DNA from: a virus
Reading direction: 5' to 3' (one strand)
Virus record (IMG/VR): IMGVR_UViG_3300041964_000173
Coordinates: 1 to 25,992 of that record
DNA length: 25,992 nucleotides
Shown: positions 9,943 to 16,940 of the stretch, piece by piece
Numbering within the stretch: position 1 is the first letter of the stretch
Layout: each line of letters opens with the position of its first letter
Position numbers and translations under genes: made by a program
The notes under the pieces: model-generated
The model's input: only the letters and a program-made list of their open reading frames with translations
Database searches by the model: none
What the model was told of the DNA's origin: nothing

Positions 9943-9960
9943 CTCCGGCGCAGGCCGGAG
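9943..9960. repeat. Short palindromic repeat between tail genes
   Basis: CTCCGGC-GCAG-GCCGGAG forms a 7-bp hairpin in the 90-bp gap between the NlpC/P60 and large tail genes. The core CCGGCGCAGGCCG, including the GCAG loop, also occurs in the OmpA terminator, which suggests one dispersed repeat family. Confidence 0.5.
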
Positions 9961-10008
9961 CCCAGCTCATCAAGAGGCGCAGCTGAGCCCCGGCACCGGA
10001 GACCAGCT

Positions 10009-10389
10009 TCAGCCTTCCCGCCACACCCCCACCACCGGCCAGGGCGCCTCCCCCGGCCGCTCCACCACCCGCCGCAGACCCGCATCCGCATGGACCAGCC
10101 CCGCGCCCGTCCACACGCCGAGGTGCAGCTGCCCCGGCCCCGCCCGCATCACCAGCACATCCCCCGCTGCGCGACCGGCCGCCGGCACCAGCTTCGCCGC
10201 CAGCAGCTCCGCCTCGAGCGCGATCAAGCACCCGCCGCGCAGCGCATAATCCCGCCGCACATCGCCCCGCCCCAAAGCAGCCGCCACCACCCCAACACAG
10301 TCGAGCCCGTCCGCGCCGCGCCCCTGCGCCCGAAACCGGGTCCCAACCAGCGCCCGCGCCCGCGCCGCGATCGCCTCACCGCGGCTCAT
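10009..10389 (-). CDS. NlpC/P60-family peptidase of the GTA tail (g14-like)
   Basis: A clean 126-aa frame. GADGLDCVGVVAAAL carries the catalytic Cys, QLHLGVWTGAGLVHADAG carries the catalytic His and the third polar residue, and AAGDVLVMRAGPG is the typical strand between them. In RcGTA this protein (g14) sits in the tail tip and is thought to cut peptidoglycan during DNA entry. ATG 10389 lies inside the 3' end of the lipoprotein gene (14-nt overlap), so translation is probably coupled. Order before the large tail protein is as in other GTA clusters. Confidence 0.9.
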   Translation of the reverse strand: MSRGEAIAARARALVGTRFRAQGRGADGLDCVGVVAAALGRGDVRRDYALRGGCLIALEAELLAAKLVPAAGRAAGDVLVMRAGPGQLHLGVWTGAGLVHADAGLRRVVERPGEAPWPVVGVWREG

Positions 10390-10606
10390 TCGCAGGCGGC
10401 TCAGCCGCCGGCTCGGCGGCCGGTTCAGCGATCGGCGCCACCTCGGCCGGCTTCGCCTTGTCCGGCAACCGGCACCGGCACGGCCCGACCTCCACCACCC
10501 GGTTCTGGAGGTCCACCTTCACTCCCTCCGGCAAATGCTGGCACCCCGCCAGTCCCGCGCACGCCAAAGCAACGCACAGATATTTCAAGCCAGCCCGCAG
10601 CCGCAT
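10376..10606 (-). CDS. Small proline/alanine-rich lipoprotein in the tail module
   Basis: The 76-aa product starts MRLRAGLKYLCVALACAGLA and then GC: a signal peptide with lipobox LAGC, so it should be a lipoprotein. The mature part has a paired-cysteine motif CRCRLP and a C-tail of PAEVAPIAEPAAEPAAEPP repeats. AAGGAG is well placed before ATG 10606; longer in-frame starts would translate a palindromic repeat and are rejected. It overlaps the NlpC/P60 gene by 14 nt. Standard GTA clusters have no gene here. Its small size and proline-rich tail resemble outer-membrane spanins (Rz1), but no inner-membrane partner is seen, so function is unknown. Confidence 0.75.
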   Translation of the reverse strand: MRLRAGLKYLCVALACAGLAGCQHLPEGVKVDLQNRVVEVGPCRCRLPDKAKPAEVAPIAEPAAEPAAEPPANEPR

Positions 10607-10631
10607 CGTCTCTCTCCTTTTCAGTTGTGAT

Positions 10632-10690
10632 CCTCCCTTGCATTCGCAGGGGAGGGGGACCGTCCGCCGTAGCTTTAGCGAAGGCGGATG
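10632..10690. repeat. GGGGAGG-type palindromic repeat
   Basis: CCTCCC...GGGGAGG and TCCGCC...GGCGGA form two imperfect hairpins. The family is common between sphingomonad genes. It fills the gap before the lipoprotein gene. Confidence 0.6.
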
Positions 10691-10702
10691 GTGGAGGGGC
10701 AC

Positions 10703-10727
10703 CTCGTCAAAGTACCACTTTGACGAG
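10703..10727. repeat. Perfect 11-bp hairpin
   Basis: CTCGTCAAAGT and ACTTTGACGAG are exact inverted copies around a 3-base loop (ACC). It sits just after the DUF2163 stop codon. No T-run follows, so it is not a classical terminator; it could be a repeat or an mRNA-stabilising hairpin. Confidence 0.6.
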
Positions 10728-10735
10728 AGCGCAGC

Positions 10736-11533
10736 TCAGTAACGCGTCAGCAAATCCATGCCCGGCAGATGCGGCTCGCCCCTGAAGTTCACCCCATTGC
10801 CGAACCGCGCCACGCACGTCTCGAACCGCCGGTCGCACCCTTCCGACAGCTCCACCAGATCCCCGGCTGCCGGCGCGAACACCGGCGCCTCGCGCAGAAC
10901 CAGCTCCTGCCCCGTTGAGGCCCGCACATCGCTCGCCAGCCCGCTATTGCGCCCGCCGATCCACCGCAGCCGCCCATGCCCATAAGCGTTCGTCGAAGGC
11001 TCGACCGCGTCCACCGCCACCCCCGTCTCGCCGACCAGCCCCGTCACCCGCGCCATTCGCACCCGGCCGCCCAGGTCGACCCGGCACCTCTTGTCGCCCA
11101 GCATCGCCCGGCATTCGGGCGAGGTCTGCTCCACCACCGGCGCGTCCAGCGCCGCCGTCGGCCCCTTCAGCTCGGCGGTGAACCCCTCCCCCACCATGCT
11201 CACCTCGCCCAACGTCCCCCGCGCGACATGCAACCGCCGCTCGGCCCCGGGCGCGGTCCAATCGTTCATGAAGATCGCCACCGCCGCCCCGTCCCAGCGC
11301 CCGGCCTTCAGGCCCGCGGCCGTGATCGCCCCGCTGCTCAGCGCGCCGCGCACGTCCACATTGTCGGCATCGAACCCGCCCGACACGCTCACCGCCGACG
11401 GCAGCATCCCCGGCGCCGCCCGGTAGATCAGCCCGTCGATGAACAGGTCTCGATCTTCGCAGGCAGCTCCTGCGCTCAGCCTGGACGCCCCCCGCAACTT
11501 GGGGAGGCATGGGTCGCTTACCTCAAAAGGCAT
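10736..11533 (-). CDS. DUF2163 tail protein (g13-like) with replaced N-terminus
   Basis: From DRDLFIDGLIYRAAPGMLPS onward the frame is a clean match to the DUF2163 family. It carries LSSGAITAAGLKAGRWDGAA, AIFMNDWTAPGAERRLHVAR, SPECRAMLGDKRCRVDLGG and a C-terminus with conserved cysteines (CDRRFETCVARFGNGVNFRG, EPHLPGMDLL). In RcGTA this protein (g13) is part of the baseplate hub. The usual first 30-40 residues before the HDRDL-like motif are absent. The frame instead runs upstream through unrelated sequence to MPFEVSDPCLP at 11533, which I do not regard as native. The gene is therefore either N-terminally truncated or misassembled. See the adjoining junction. Confidence 0.8.
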   Translation of the reverse strand: MPFEVSDPCLPKLRGASRLSAGAACEDRDLFIDGLIYRAAPGMLPSAVSVSGGFDADNVDVRGALSSGAITAAGLKAGRWDGAAVAIFMNDWTAPGAERRLHVARGTLGEVSMVGEGFTAELKGPTAALDAPVVEQTSPECRAMLGDKRCRVDLGGRVRMARVTGLVGETGVAVDAVEPSTNAYGHGRLRWIGGRNSGLASDVRASTGQELVLREAPVFAPAAGDLVELSEGCDRRFETCVARFGNGVNFRGEPHLPGMDLLTRY

Positions 11534-11621
11534 CAGGGTCGGACTTGGGTGGCAGCCGCTTACCCGCTTTCAACCATGCAGGAGCTTGACCCGCGCGTGG
11601 CTCGCTTCGTGAGCGGGAAGA
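11457..11621. other. Non-coding junction where g12 (DUF2460) and the start of g13 are missing
   Basis: These 165 bp lie between the DUF2163 domain and the tape-measure stop. All three minus frames were read and none resembles DUF2460 or the DUF2163 N-terminus. The segment holds a 9-bp inverted pair, AGCTCCTGC (11465-11473) and GCAGGAGCT (11578-11586). In RcGTA-type clusters a DUF2460 gene of roughly 600 bp belongs here. Confidence 0.55.
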
Positions 11622-12182
11622 TCAATCCACCCGCATTAGCGCCGCCTTCACCGCCCTCGCCACCTGCCGCCCGGACGCCTGCAGCGCCCGCGCCTCGCCG
11701 CCTGCCGGGGCGTTGATCGTCACGTTGACCCGCACCTCGCGCGCGCGCCCCGGACCCAAGGTCTCCACCCGCCCGCTCGCCGTCGGCACGAACAGCTCCG
11801 GCCCGCGCTCGCCGACCAGGAAGGCGCGCCCCGGCACCACCGGGCCTCCCGTGGCCCGCCCCGGCGCCCCCAGCAGGCCGCCGAGCAGCCCGGTCAGCAG
11901 CCCGCCGATCCCGCCCCCGCCGCCGATCGATCCCAGGCCGGAGCGGATCGCCGAGGCTGCAATGTCCCCCATCATCGCCAGCACCGTGGCCTTGAGCTCC
12001 TCGAACCCGAACTTGCCCGTCCGGACCGCGCGGATCAGCGCATTTTCCAGCCGCGTCCCCGCCCGCTCCAGCCCCTGCGCAAACGGCCCGTCCAACTCGC
12101 TCCGCATCATCGCCACGTCCCGCGCGAACGCACCCGTGTCGGCCCGCACGCTGACCACCAGCCGCTCGATTTCCTCATCCAT
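11622..12182 (-). CDS. GTA tail tape measure protein (g11-like)
   Basis: A clean 186-aa frame. An N-terminal helical part, MDEEIERLVVSVRADTGAFA, precedes FEELKATVLAMMGDIAASAI. A glycine-rich hydrophobic segment (GGGGGIGGLLTGLLGGLLG) follows. The conserved tail is RATGGPVVPGRAFLVGERGP, ELFVPTASGRV and VRVNVTINAPAGGEA. The TGGPV..GR..LVGE.GPELFVP block is the hallmark of GTA and small phage tape measures. It is short (RcGTA g11 is about 219 aa), consistent with a short tail. It overlaps the chaperone gene by 8 nt. Confidence 0.88.
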   Translation of the reverse strand: MDEEIERLVVSVRADTGAFARDVAMMRSELDGPFAQGLERAGTRLENALIRAVRTGKFGFEELKATVLAMMGDIAASAIRSGLGSIGGGGGIGGLLTGLLGGLLGAPGRATGGPVVPGRAFLVGERGPELFVPTASGRVETLGPGRAREVRVNVTINAPAGGEARALQASGRQVARAVKAALMRVD

Positions 12183-12369
12183 CCGGAAACATCTCCTTCA
12201 GCCGCGCCAGGTCCGCCGACCCCGCGGCCTGATCCTCATCGCCGCCGATCATCGCCCGCACCACGCTGGCCAGCTCCGCCGGCGTCGCCGCCCAGAAATC
12301 CGCCGGCCGCCACCCGAGCAGCACGCCTGCCAGCCCGGCCAGCCGCGCCGCGCTCTCGCTAAACCGCAC
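12175..12369 (-). CDS. Phage tail assembly chaperone (g10.1-like)
   Basis: The 64-aa product reads MRFSESAARLAGLAGVLLGW and then RPADFWAATPAELASVV. The GWRPxxFWxATPxEL motif defines the small tail assembly chaperones of GTA clusters. It helps assemble the tail tube around the tape measure. It overlaps both neighbours by about 10 nt, as part of a tightly coupled tail operon. Confidence 0.88.
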   Translation of the reverse strand: MRFSESAARLAGLAGVLLGWRPADFWAATPAELASVVRAMIGGDEDQAAGSADLARLKEMFPDG

Positions 12370-12670
12370 CCTGCAAGATCTGCCGCAGCAGCCCCTTGAG
12401 GATGGGCGCCGTCCGAGCCAACCCCAGCTCCGCCACCGTCTCGCCGACCCGCTCCCGCGTCAGCCCGTCAGGCCGCTCCGCAACGCAATGCCAGAACAAG
12501 GCCGCCACCTCGCCCAGCAGCAACCGCCCCTCCGCCGCCCGCTCCACCAGCGCGAAGAGCGATCCCAACTCCCCCTCCGCCGCCACCAGCGCCTGAAAGC
12601 TCGGCCGCAACACCAGCTCAGTTCCACCGCAACTCAGCGAAGCCTCGCCCCGCATTTGATTAGCGCTCAT
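12359..12670 (-). CDS. Gene transfer agent family tail chaperone (g10-like)
   Basis: A clean 103-aa frame: MSANQMRGEASLSCGGTELV, LRPSFQALVAAEGELGSLFA and ALFWHCVAERPDGLTRERV. The LRPSFxAL..AE.ELG pattern is typical of the GTA g10 tail assembly chaperone. AAGGTGAG precedes ATG 12670. Upstream, a dispersed repeat separates it from the major tail protein gene, so it may depend on its own ribosome site. Confidence 0.85.
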   Translation of the reverse strand: MSANQMRGEASLSCGGTELVLRPSFQALVAAEGELGSLFALVERAAEGRLLLGEVAALFWHCVAERPDGLTRERVGETVAELGLARTAPILKGLLRQILQGAV

Positions 12671-12698
12671 GGCTCACCTTCTTAAGAAGAAGTCTTGG

Positions 12699-12877
12699 TT
12701 CACGCGAAGGCGCGGAGGCGCGGAGGGATCGCGCCCCGACGGAACGCGCCTCGTCCTCAACGCTATGTCAGATTGCGAGCAAAGCTCGCCTTCATCGCCC
12801 CTCGTCAGTGGGCGAAGGCAATGCGCTCCACCCGACGCACCCCTCCGCGCCTCCGCGCCTCCGCGCCTCCGCGTGAA
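12699..12877. repeat. TTCACGCGGAG-ended repeat element, copy 1
   Basis: The left end is TTCACGCGAAGGCGCGGAGG and the right end is tandem CTCCGCGC units closing with CTCCGCGTGAA, so the ends are inverted copies. A core hairpin GCGAGC-AAA-GCTCGC lies at 12775-12789, with flanks in the opposite orientation to copies 2 and 3. It fills the gap between the g9 and g10 genes. Confidence 0.8.
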
Positions 12878-12917
12878 CACTTTTTGTCTTCAGACCGCGC
12901 TCACCACACCGCTGCTC

Positions 12918-13298
12918 TCAAGCGACAAAGGTGTAGGTCCGCTCCCCGTTATAATCCCCGGCATAATCCAGCCGCGTCACCAGGAACCGCCCGCGCATCC
13001 GCTCGCCCGCTTCGAAGCTCAGCTCATAATCGTCGATCACCCCGGCCAGCGCATTGCCCTTCAGTCGCACCTCCGCCGCCGATCCGGTGAAGATCCCACT
13101 CCCCGCCACCGATACCGACCGCACGCCGGCGCCCGACAACAGCTCGCGCCACCCGCCGCTATCCTTGGACGTGACGTTCACCGCCTCGCCGTTCACCGAC
13201 ATCTGCGTCGTGCGCAGCCCGGCCACGGTGGCGTAAGCAAGGGGCGTGCCGCCGTCCCCCACCTTCAACAGAAAAGCGCTTCCTTTTTGTGCACTCAC
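12918..13298 (-). CDS. Phage/GTA major tail tube protein (g9-like, TP901-1 family)
   Basis: A clean 126-aa frame: SAQKGSAFLLKVGDGG, YATVAGLRTTQMSVNGEAVN, VTSKDSGGWRELLSGAGVRS, then VDYELSFE-type strands ending GERTYTFVA. The order TVAGLRTT...VNVTSKDSGGWRELL is diagnostic for GTA g9 and related tail tube proteins, which stack as hexamers to make the tube. The start is GTG 13298, with GGAGG 8 nt upstream. Its 3' end abuts repeat copy 1. Confidence 0.9.
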   Translation of the reverse strand: MSAQKGSAFLLKVGDGGTPLAYATVAGLRTTQMSVNGEAVNVTSKDSGGWRELLSGAGVRSVSVAGSGIFTGSAAEVRLKGNALAGVIDDYELSFEAGERMRGRFLVTRLDYAGDYNGERTYTFVA

Positions 13299-13344
13299 GG
13301 CGCATCCTCCTCAGTCTTGATCAGAGTCGTTTTGGGGAACGAAA

Positions 13345-13669
13345 ATGATTGTATCGTCGATACTTGGCGCCGCGGCTTTCCTGGCGCTCCAGGCCGATCC
13401 GACCCGTGGTCCGCGCGACGCCTACACACGCTGCCTGCGCGCCTTCATGGAGAAGAGCGTCAAGGACAAGGTCACGCTCGAGCATTCACTGCCGCCTTCC
13501 CGCAGCAATGCCTGGAGCAGGAGAACGCCTATCGCGCTTCCGTTCGCAGCTTCCAGGCGGCCTGCGGGTTCCAGCGGCCGAGATCGACCAGATCATCAAG
13601 GACGAGATCGAGACCGCCCGCGACAACACCAAGCAGCATTTCGAGATGCACACGGTCCCCCGCGCCTGA
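13345..13669 (+). CDS. Small secreted protein of unknown function, opposite strand, frame-broken
   Basis: The start MIVSSILGAAAFLALQADPT is a short signal peptide. It continues RDAYTRCLRAFMEKSVKDKV, then in another frame AAFPQQCLEQENAYRASVRS and FQAACGF, and in a third IDQIIKDEIETARDNTKQHF to the stop. Joined, this is about 107 aa with three cysteines (CLRAF, QQCLEQ, AACGF), helical and probably periplasmic. GGGGAACGAAA precedes the ATG. It is the only plus-strand gene in the structural cluster and is divergent from g9. I cannot name it. Similar short secreted proteins occur in sphingomonads, from memory only. Confidence 0.65.
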
Positions 13670-13673
13670 CGCC

Positions 13674-14080
13674 TCACGGGTCCAGCAGCATCCGCGCTCG
13701 GTAATCCATCACGCCGGTCCATCCCGGCCGCTCTTCCCTGCGGGCCGCGGGCACCACCCGCGCCCGCATCAGCACCAGGCTCACCAGCCGCCAGCGTGCG
13801 AGCTCGGGCCCGATCGCGGCCACCGCCGCCCGCGCTGCCTCGCTCAGCGCCCGCGCGCGGTCCGGCCGCTCGCCGCCGCAGCCTATCACCACCGCAAATC
13901 GCAATTCCGCCCCCGCGCCGCTTTGTGGCCCCAGTCCGTCTCCGGCCCGATCTCCACCCGCGCATGCGCGTCCCCGGCGCGGATCGGCGCGCCGTCGAAC
14001 ACGCCGCTCAGTCCCGCCACGCCGCCCAGCGCCGCCGTCACCGCCCCGGCCAAAACCGCCGCCGCCCCATGCTCACTCAT
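13674..14080 (-). CDS. DUF3168 tail terminator protein (g8-like), frame-broken
   Basis: The N-terminal piece reads MSEHGAAAVLAGAVTAALGG and then VFDGAPIRAGDAHARVEIGP. After one frame change near 13900 it continues RFAVVIGCGGERPDRARALS, AVAAIGPELARWRLVSLVLM and DYRARMLLDP. The arrangement (LSGVFDGxP, VEIGPET, then the LVSLxLMRARVV strand and final YRARML) is that of DUF3168 proteins, which cap the tail tube and join it to the head. About 135 aa across frames matches RcGTA g8. It overlaps the upstream 75-aa gene by 8 nt. Confidence 0.85.
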
Positions 14081-14300
14081 CCCGCGCCCCCAGATCTCCC
14101 GACGCCAACAGCCACCGCAGCTCCAGATCCTCGTCCATCCGCCGCGCCAGCCCGCGCCCGCTCAGCACCACCGCCTCGCCGTCCACGGCGACAGCCACAC
14201 CCTCGGCCGCACCCGCGAGCCGCGCCGCCAGCCGCTCCCGCCGCCGCGCGGCTCGCGCCTCGGCCAGCCGCAACCCGCGTTCCTTCAGCCTGCTGAACAT
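14073..14300 (-). CDS. 75-aa basic protein of unknown function in the head-tail module
   Basis: The product reads MFSRLKERGLRLAEARAARR and RERLAARLAG, an arginine/alanine-rich helix. A small beta part follows (VAVAVDGEAVVLSGRGLARR) and then MDEDLELRWLLASGDLG. GAGGAG lies 8 nt before ATG 14300; the longer open frame upstream is repeat DNA. It overlaps the DUF3168 gene, so the two are coupled. It occupies the place of the RcGTA stopper (g7) but does not look like it. No function can be given. Confidence 0.7.
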   Translation of the reverse strand: MFSRLKERGLRLAEARAARRRERLAARLAGAAEGVAVAVDGEAVVLSGRGLARRMDEDLELRWLLASGDLGARDE

Positions 14301-14354
14301 CCACAAGCTCCTCACTCTCGAGGTGGGTGCCGGAGTCCTGCCGCGCAGAAGAAT

Positions 14355-14586
14355 TTCACGCGGAGGCGCGGAGAAGAAAGTGGAGACGCGGAGAAGAAAT
14401 GAAGGCGAGCAAAGCTCGCAATTCAATTTCCCGGCGCAGTTACAGCTCTCCGCCGCGGTCACCGCCCCCTCCGCGCCTCCCTTTCTTCTCCGCGCCTCCG
14501 CGTGAAATTCTTATTCTCCGCGCCTCCGCGCCTCCGCGTGAACCCCTTCCTCTTCGCGCCTTCGCGCCTCCGCGCCTCCGCGTGAA
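14355..14586. repeat. TTCACGCGGAG-ended repeat element, copy 2
   Basis: The left end is TTCACGCGGAGGCGCGGAG. Three right-type ends follow in series, each CTCCGCGCCTCCGCGTGAA-like, finishing at 14506, 14542 and 14586 with pyrimidine-rich spacers. The core hairpin GCGAGC-AAA-GCTCGC is at 14405-14419. It lies between the head-tail connector gene and the 75-aa gene. Confidence 0.82.
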
Positions 14587-14602
14587 CCTCTGGCTTCCCG
14601 CA

Positions 14603-15136
14603 CTACCCCAATCGCACCCGCCGCCACGGCCGCCATAGCGCCGCCACCGCCGCCGGCGGCACCGCCTCCACCTCGCCGCGCGCCGCATACAAATGCGCCG
14701 CCAGCCGCACGATCCCCTGCCGCAGCGGCTCCGGCACACCGTTCCAGTCCGCCGCCAGGCCAGCCGCGAACCGAACCGCCGCCCGCTTCCCCCCCGGCCC
14801 CGGCCGACACTCGCACCCAGCCCTCGCCGGCCGCATCCACGTCCACCGCATAAGCCCCGGCGGCGAGCGCACTCTCCGTCCCGTCTGGACCGACCGCCGC
14901 CAACGCCTCGATCGCCCGCACCGGTCCGGTGGCCAGCCGCACCCAAATCCCGTTCGCCGCCACCAGCTCCCGCTCGTCGCGCGCGATCAGCACCCGCCCG
15001 TAAACGCCTCGCACGATGCCGCCGCGCTGCGCACGAAGCCGGCGATCAGCGCATCCTCCGCGCTCCCGTCGATCCGCAGCAGCGCCTTCACTTCCTGCAG
15101 CGCGACCGGCGCCGGCGCTTCCGCCAGGCTCGCCAT
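14603..15136 (-). CDS. Head-tail connector protein (g6-like), frame-broken
   Basis: Read across frames the protein starts MASLAEAPAPVALQEVKALL, RIDGSAEDALIAGFVRSAAA, SCEAFTG, then VLIARDERELVAANGIWVRL and ESALAAGAYAVDVDAAGEGW. It ends RFAAGLAADWNGVPEPLRQG, IVRLAAHLYAARGE. The pattern (EVKALLRID...ED.LI..FV.SAA..CE.FTG, then a C-terminal helix PLRQGIVRLAAHLY) is that of phage gp6-like head-tail connectors. These attach below the portal. About 177 codons. ATG 15136 overlaps the preceding stop as TGATG, so translation is coupled. Two frame changes. Confidence 0.82.
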
Positions 15137-15417
15137 CACCTCTCCTCCACGCGCAGCAGCACCGATCGCACGTCGCTGCTGCCGTCGTTCAGCGTCACCC
15201 GGTTGGCCAGCCGATAGACATGGCCCGCCAGGCCCCCGGTCACCGAAGCCCGCGCCGTCCGCCCGTCATGGCCAGACGATTGCAGCATCAGCCCGCCCGC
15301 CTCGCTCGGGCTCACCTCCCACGCGCTCCCCGATATGCCGCGCGGGCCCAGATAGGCCTCGCCCCAGTCGATCGTGTAGCTCGCGGCCGCGGCCGGATCC
15401 TTCAGATAATAGTCCAT
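15136..15417 (-). CDS. Phage fibre-tail adaptor-like protein
   Basis: A clean 93-aa beta-rich frame: MDYYLKDPAAAASYTIDWGE, AYLGPRGISGSAWEVSPSE, then ASVTGGLAGHVYRLANRVTL and SSDVRSVLLRVEER. The DPxxxxxYTIDW...I..S.W.V pattern matches small phage proteins annotated as fibre-tail adaptors, which join fibres to the virion; this name rests on pattern memory. It follows the 56-aa ORF and tail fibre and is coupled (TGATG) to the connector gene. RcGTA has no equivalent at this place. Confidence 0.65.
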   Translation of the reverse strand: MDYYLKDPAAAASYTIDWGEAYLGPRGISGSAWEVSPSEAGGLMLQSSGHDGRTARASVTGGLAGHVYRLANRVTLNDGSSDVRSVLLRVEER

Positions 15418-15436
15418 GCCCGTTCCTTTCCGCTCG

Positions 15437-15607
15437 TCAGGGCCAGCGCGCCCGCGTCCGCCCGTCCCGCTTGGCCGTCACCGCCGCGTCGCCGCCCGGC
15501 CGCAGCACCGGCGCTTCCGCCGCCGCCACGCTCCGTTCGTTCGCGGGCATGGCCGGCGCCGCCCGCCCGGCGATCGCCTCGCCGGCCAGCGCTCCCGTCC
15601 CGATCAT
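15437..15607 (-). CDS. 56-aa ORF between tail fibre and adaptor
   Basis: The frame is open from ATG 15607, with GAGGAGC about 6 nt upstream, to TGA at 15437. It reads MIGTGALAGEAIAGRAAPAM and ends AAVTAKRDGRTRARWP. It is short and Ala/Arg-rich, but the good ribosome site, the lack of frame breaks and the tight fit between neighbours (10 bp after the fibre gene, 20 bp before the adaptor) argue that it is real. No function recognised. Confidence 0.5.
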   Translation of the reverse strand: MIGTGALAGEAIAGRAAPAMPANERSVAAAEAPVLRPGGDAAVTAKRDGRTRARWP

Positions 15608-15616
15608 GATTGCTCC

Positions 15617-16836
15617 TCAGCCGCTGCTCAGCAGCAGGAAATAGGTGGTGCCATTGAGGTTCACCGCCAGCCGGTGGGTTGCCCCTGCCGCCCCCGCGAC
15701 CGGCGTGGCGTCGATCCGCAGCGCGGCGCCGCGCAGCTCCCCCGTCACCTGGAATTGACCGGTGGTGGAGAGCCGCCCGACGCTCGTTCCGCCCGCGTCG
15801 CGCCACACGAACTCGCCCGCCCCGGTTCCCAAATTCTGCCACACCATGCCGAACGCGCCGCCATAAGTGCTCACACCCACCCCGCTGGGCAGGTGAAAGG
15901 CCGTGAGCGGACCCCGCCCGATCCCGGCGCCGCCGCGCACCTCCAGCCGAGAGATGACATAGGCACCGCTCGGCCCGCCATTCTCCACCAGGGTGAGCCG
16001 CGGCGCGGTGGTGCCCGACCGCGACACCGTCACGTCGCCCGCGAAATTGGCCCCATTCGCCCAACTCACCGCCGCGCCGCTGCACACCGGCACCGCATCG
16101 CCGGTCTGGCCCACCGCCCTGGTCGCCGCCGTTCCGAGCCCCAGCGTCGCCCGCGCCGCCGCCGCGTCCGCATCGTCGATCAGCGACCGCCCGAACGCAC
16201 CCAGGTCCGCGAGCGCCGCCGCCCCCGGCCCTGTAAAGTAAGGCAGCTTATCCCCAGCGCTCGAGAGGCCCGCGAGCGCGCCGAGCTCAGCATCCCACGG
16301 CTGATAGGCTGCATCATGGTTGTGCCCCGCCGTCGCATAGACGCCCGCATGGTCATGTCCCGCCTCCGCATAGGCCGCATCGTGATCGTGCCCCGCCGCT
16401 GCGTAGGCCGCGTCATGGTCATGTTCCGCCGCCGCATAATCCTCATCGTGATCGTGACCGGCCGCCGCCCTGGCATCGAGCGCCGCCTGCAGACCCGCCA
16501 CGCTGGCGACATCCGGCGGTCGGTCGTGCTCGGCATACCAGGAAGCCGCGACCGTCAGTGTCACCGTCTTTACCCCCGGCGCGAAGTTCACCAGCCCGCC
16601 GCCGGCCGAAGAGGCCAAAGGCGCCCGCACCAACGCGCCGCCGCCGCCAATCTCCCCCTCTCCCGTCTCCCACTCCTCGGGCCGGTCGACGCCCGCGATG
16701 CAATAGTGAAGCGGCACCCGGCGCGCACCAGGCCCCCAAAGCCGCGATGCCCCCGCACCGCCCGCCCAGCACGAAATCCCCCGCCCCGGCCGAGGAGGAG
16801 AAACTCCCGCACCAGGTCGGCAAAGAACAAAGGCAT
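15617..16836 (-). CDS. Tail-fibre-like protein with GHDHDAAY repeats
   Basis: The N-terminus [12 protein letters not shown] (start 16836, GGAGG upstream) continues in another frame as [13 protein letters not shown]. From 16717 it is clean: [60 protein letters not shown]. Five 11-residue repeats of the form [11 protein letters not shown] follow (about 16310-16475). Then come a linker [40 protein letters not shown] and a beta-rich C-terminus. HxH-rich repeats and [19 protein letters not shown] are typical of phage tail fibres, where paired His can bind metal in a trimeric shaft. It would recognise the host surface. It is unusual in lying between capsid and connector genes rather than with the tail genes. 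Confidence 0.82.
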
Positions 16837-16850
16837 GTCACCTCCTTCCT

Positions 16851-16928
16851 CTCCCCGCGGGAGAGGTGAGCGATGCTTGCGGCTGCGCTAGCGAGCTTGG
16901 TGAGGGGGCGCGCTGCCGTCGGCAGCGC
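16851..16928. repeat. Palindromic repeat upstream of the tail fibre
   Basis: CTCCCCGCGGGAG, then a GCTAGCGAGC segment, then GCGCTGCC-GTC-GGCAGCGC (8-bp stem, 16910-16928). Together these form a composite of common sphingomonad palindromes directly before the fibre ribosome site. Confidence 0.55.
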
Positions 16929-16940
16929 AGAAGAAGTCGT

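Noticed and set aside
12669-14402. Plus-strand open frame of 577 codons
   Set aside because: Proline/arginine-rich shadow of several minus-strand tail genes and two repeats; only the part near 13480-13575 belongs to a real plus-strand gene.
14520-14586. Short tandem repeats as a CRISPR array
   Set aside because: Units are 8 bp with no unique spacers of constant length, and no cas genes are present.
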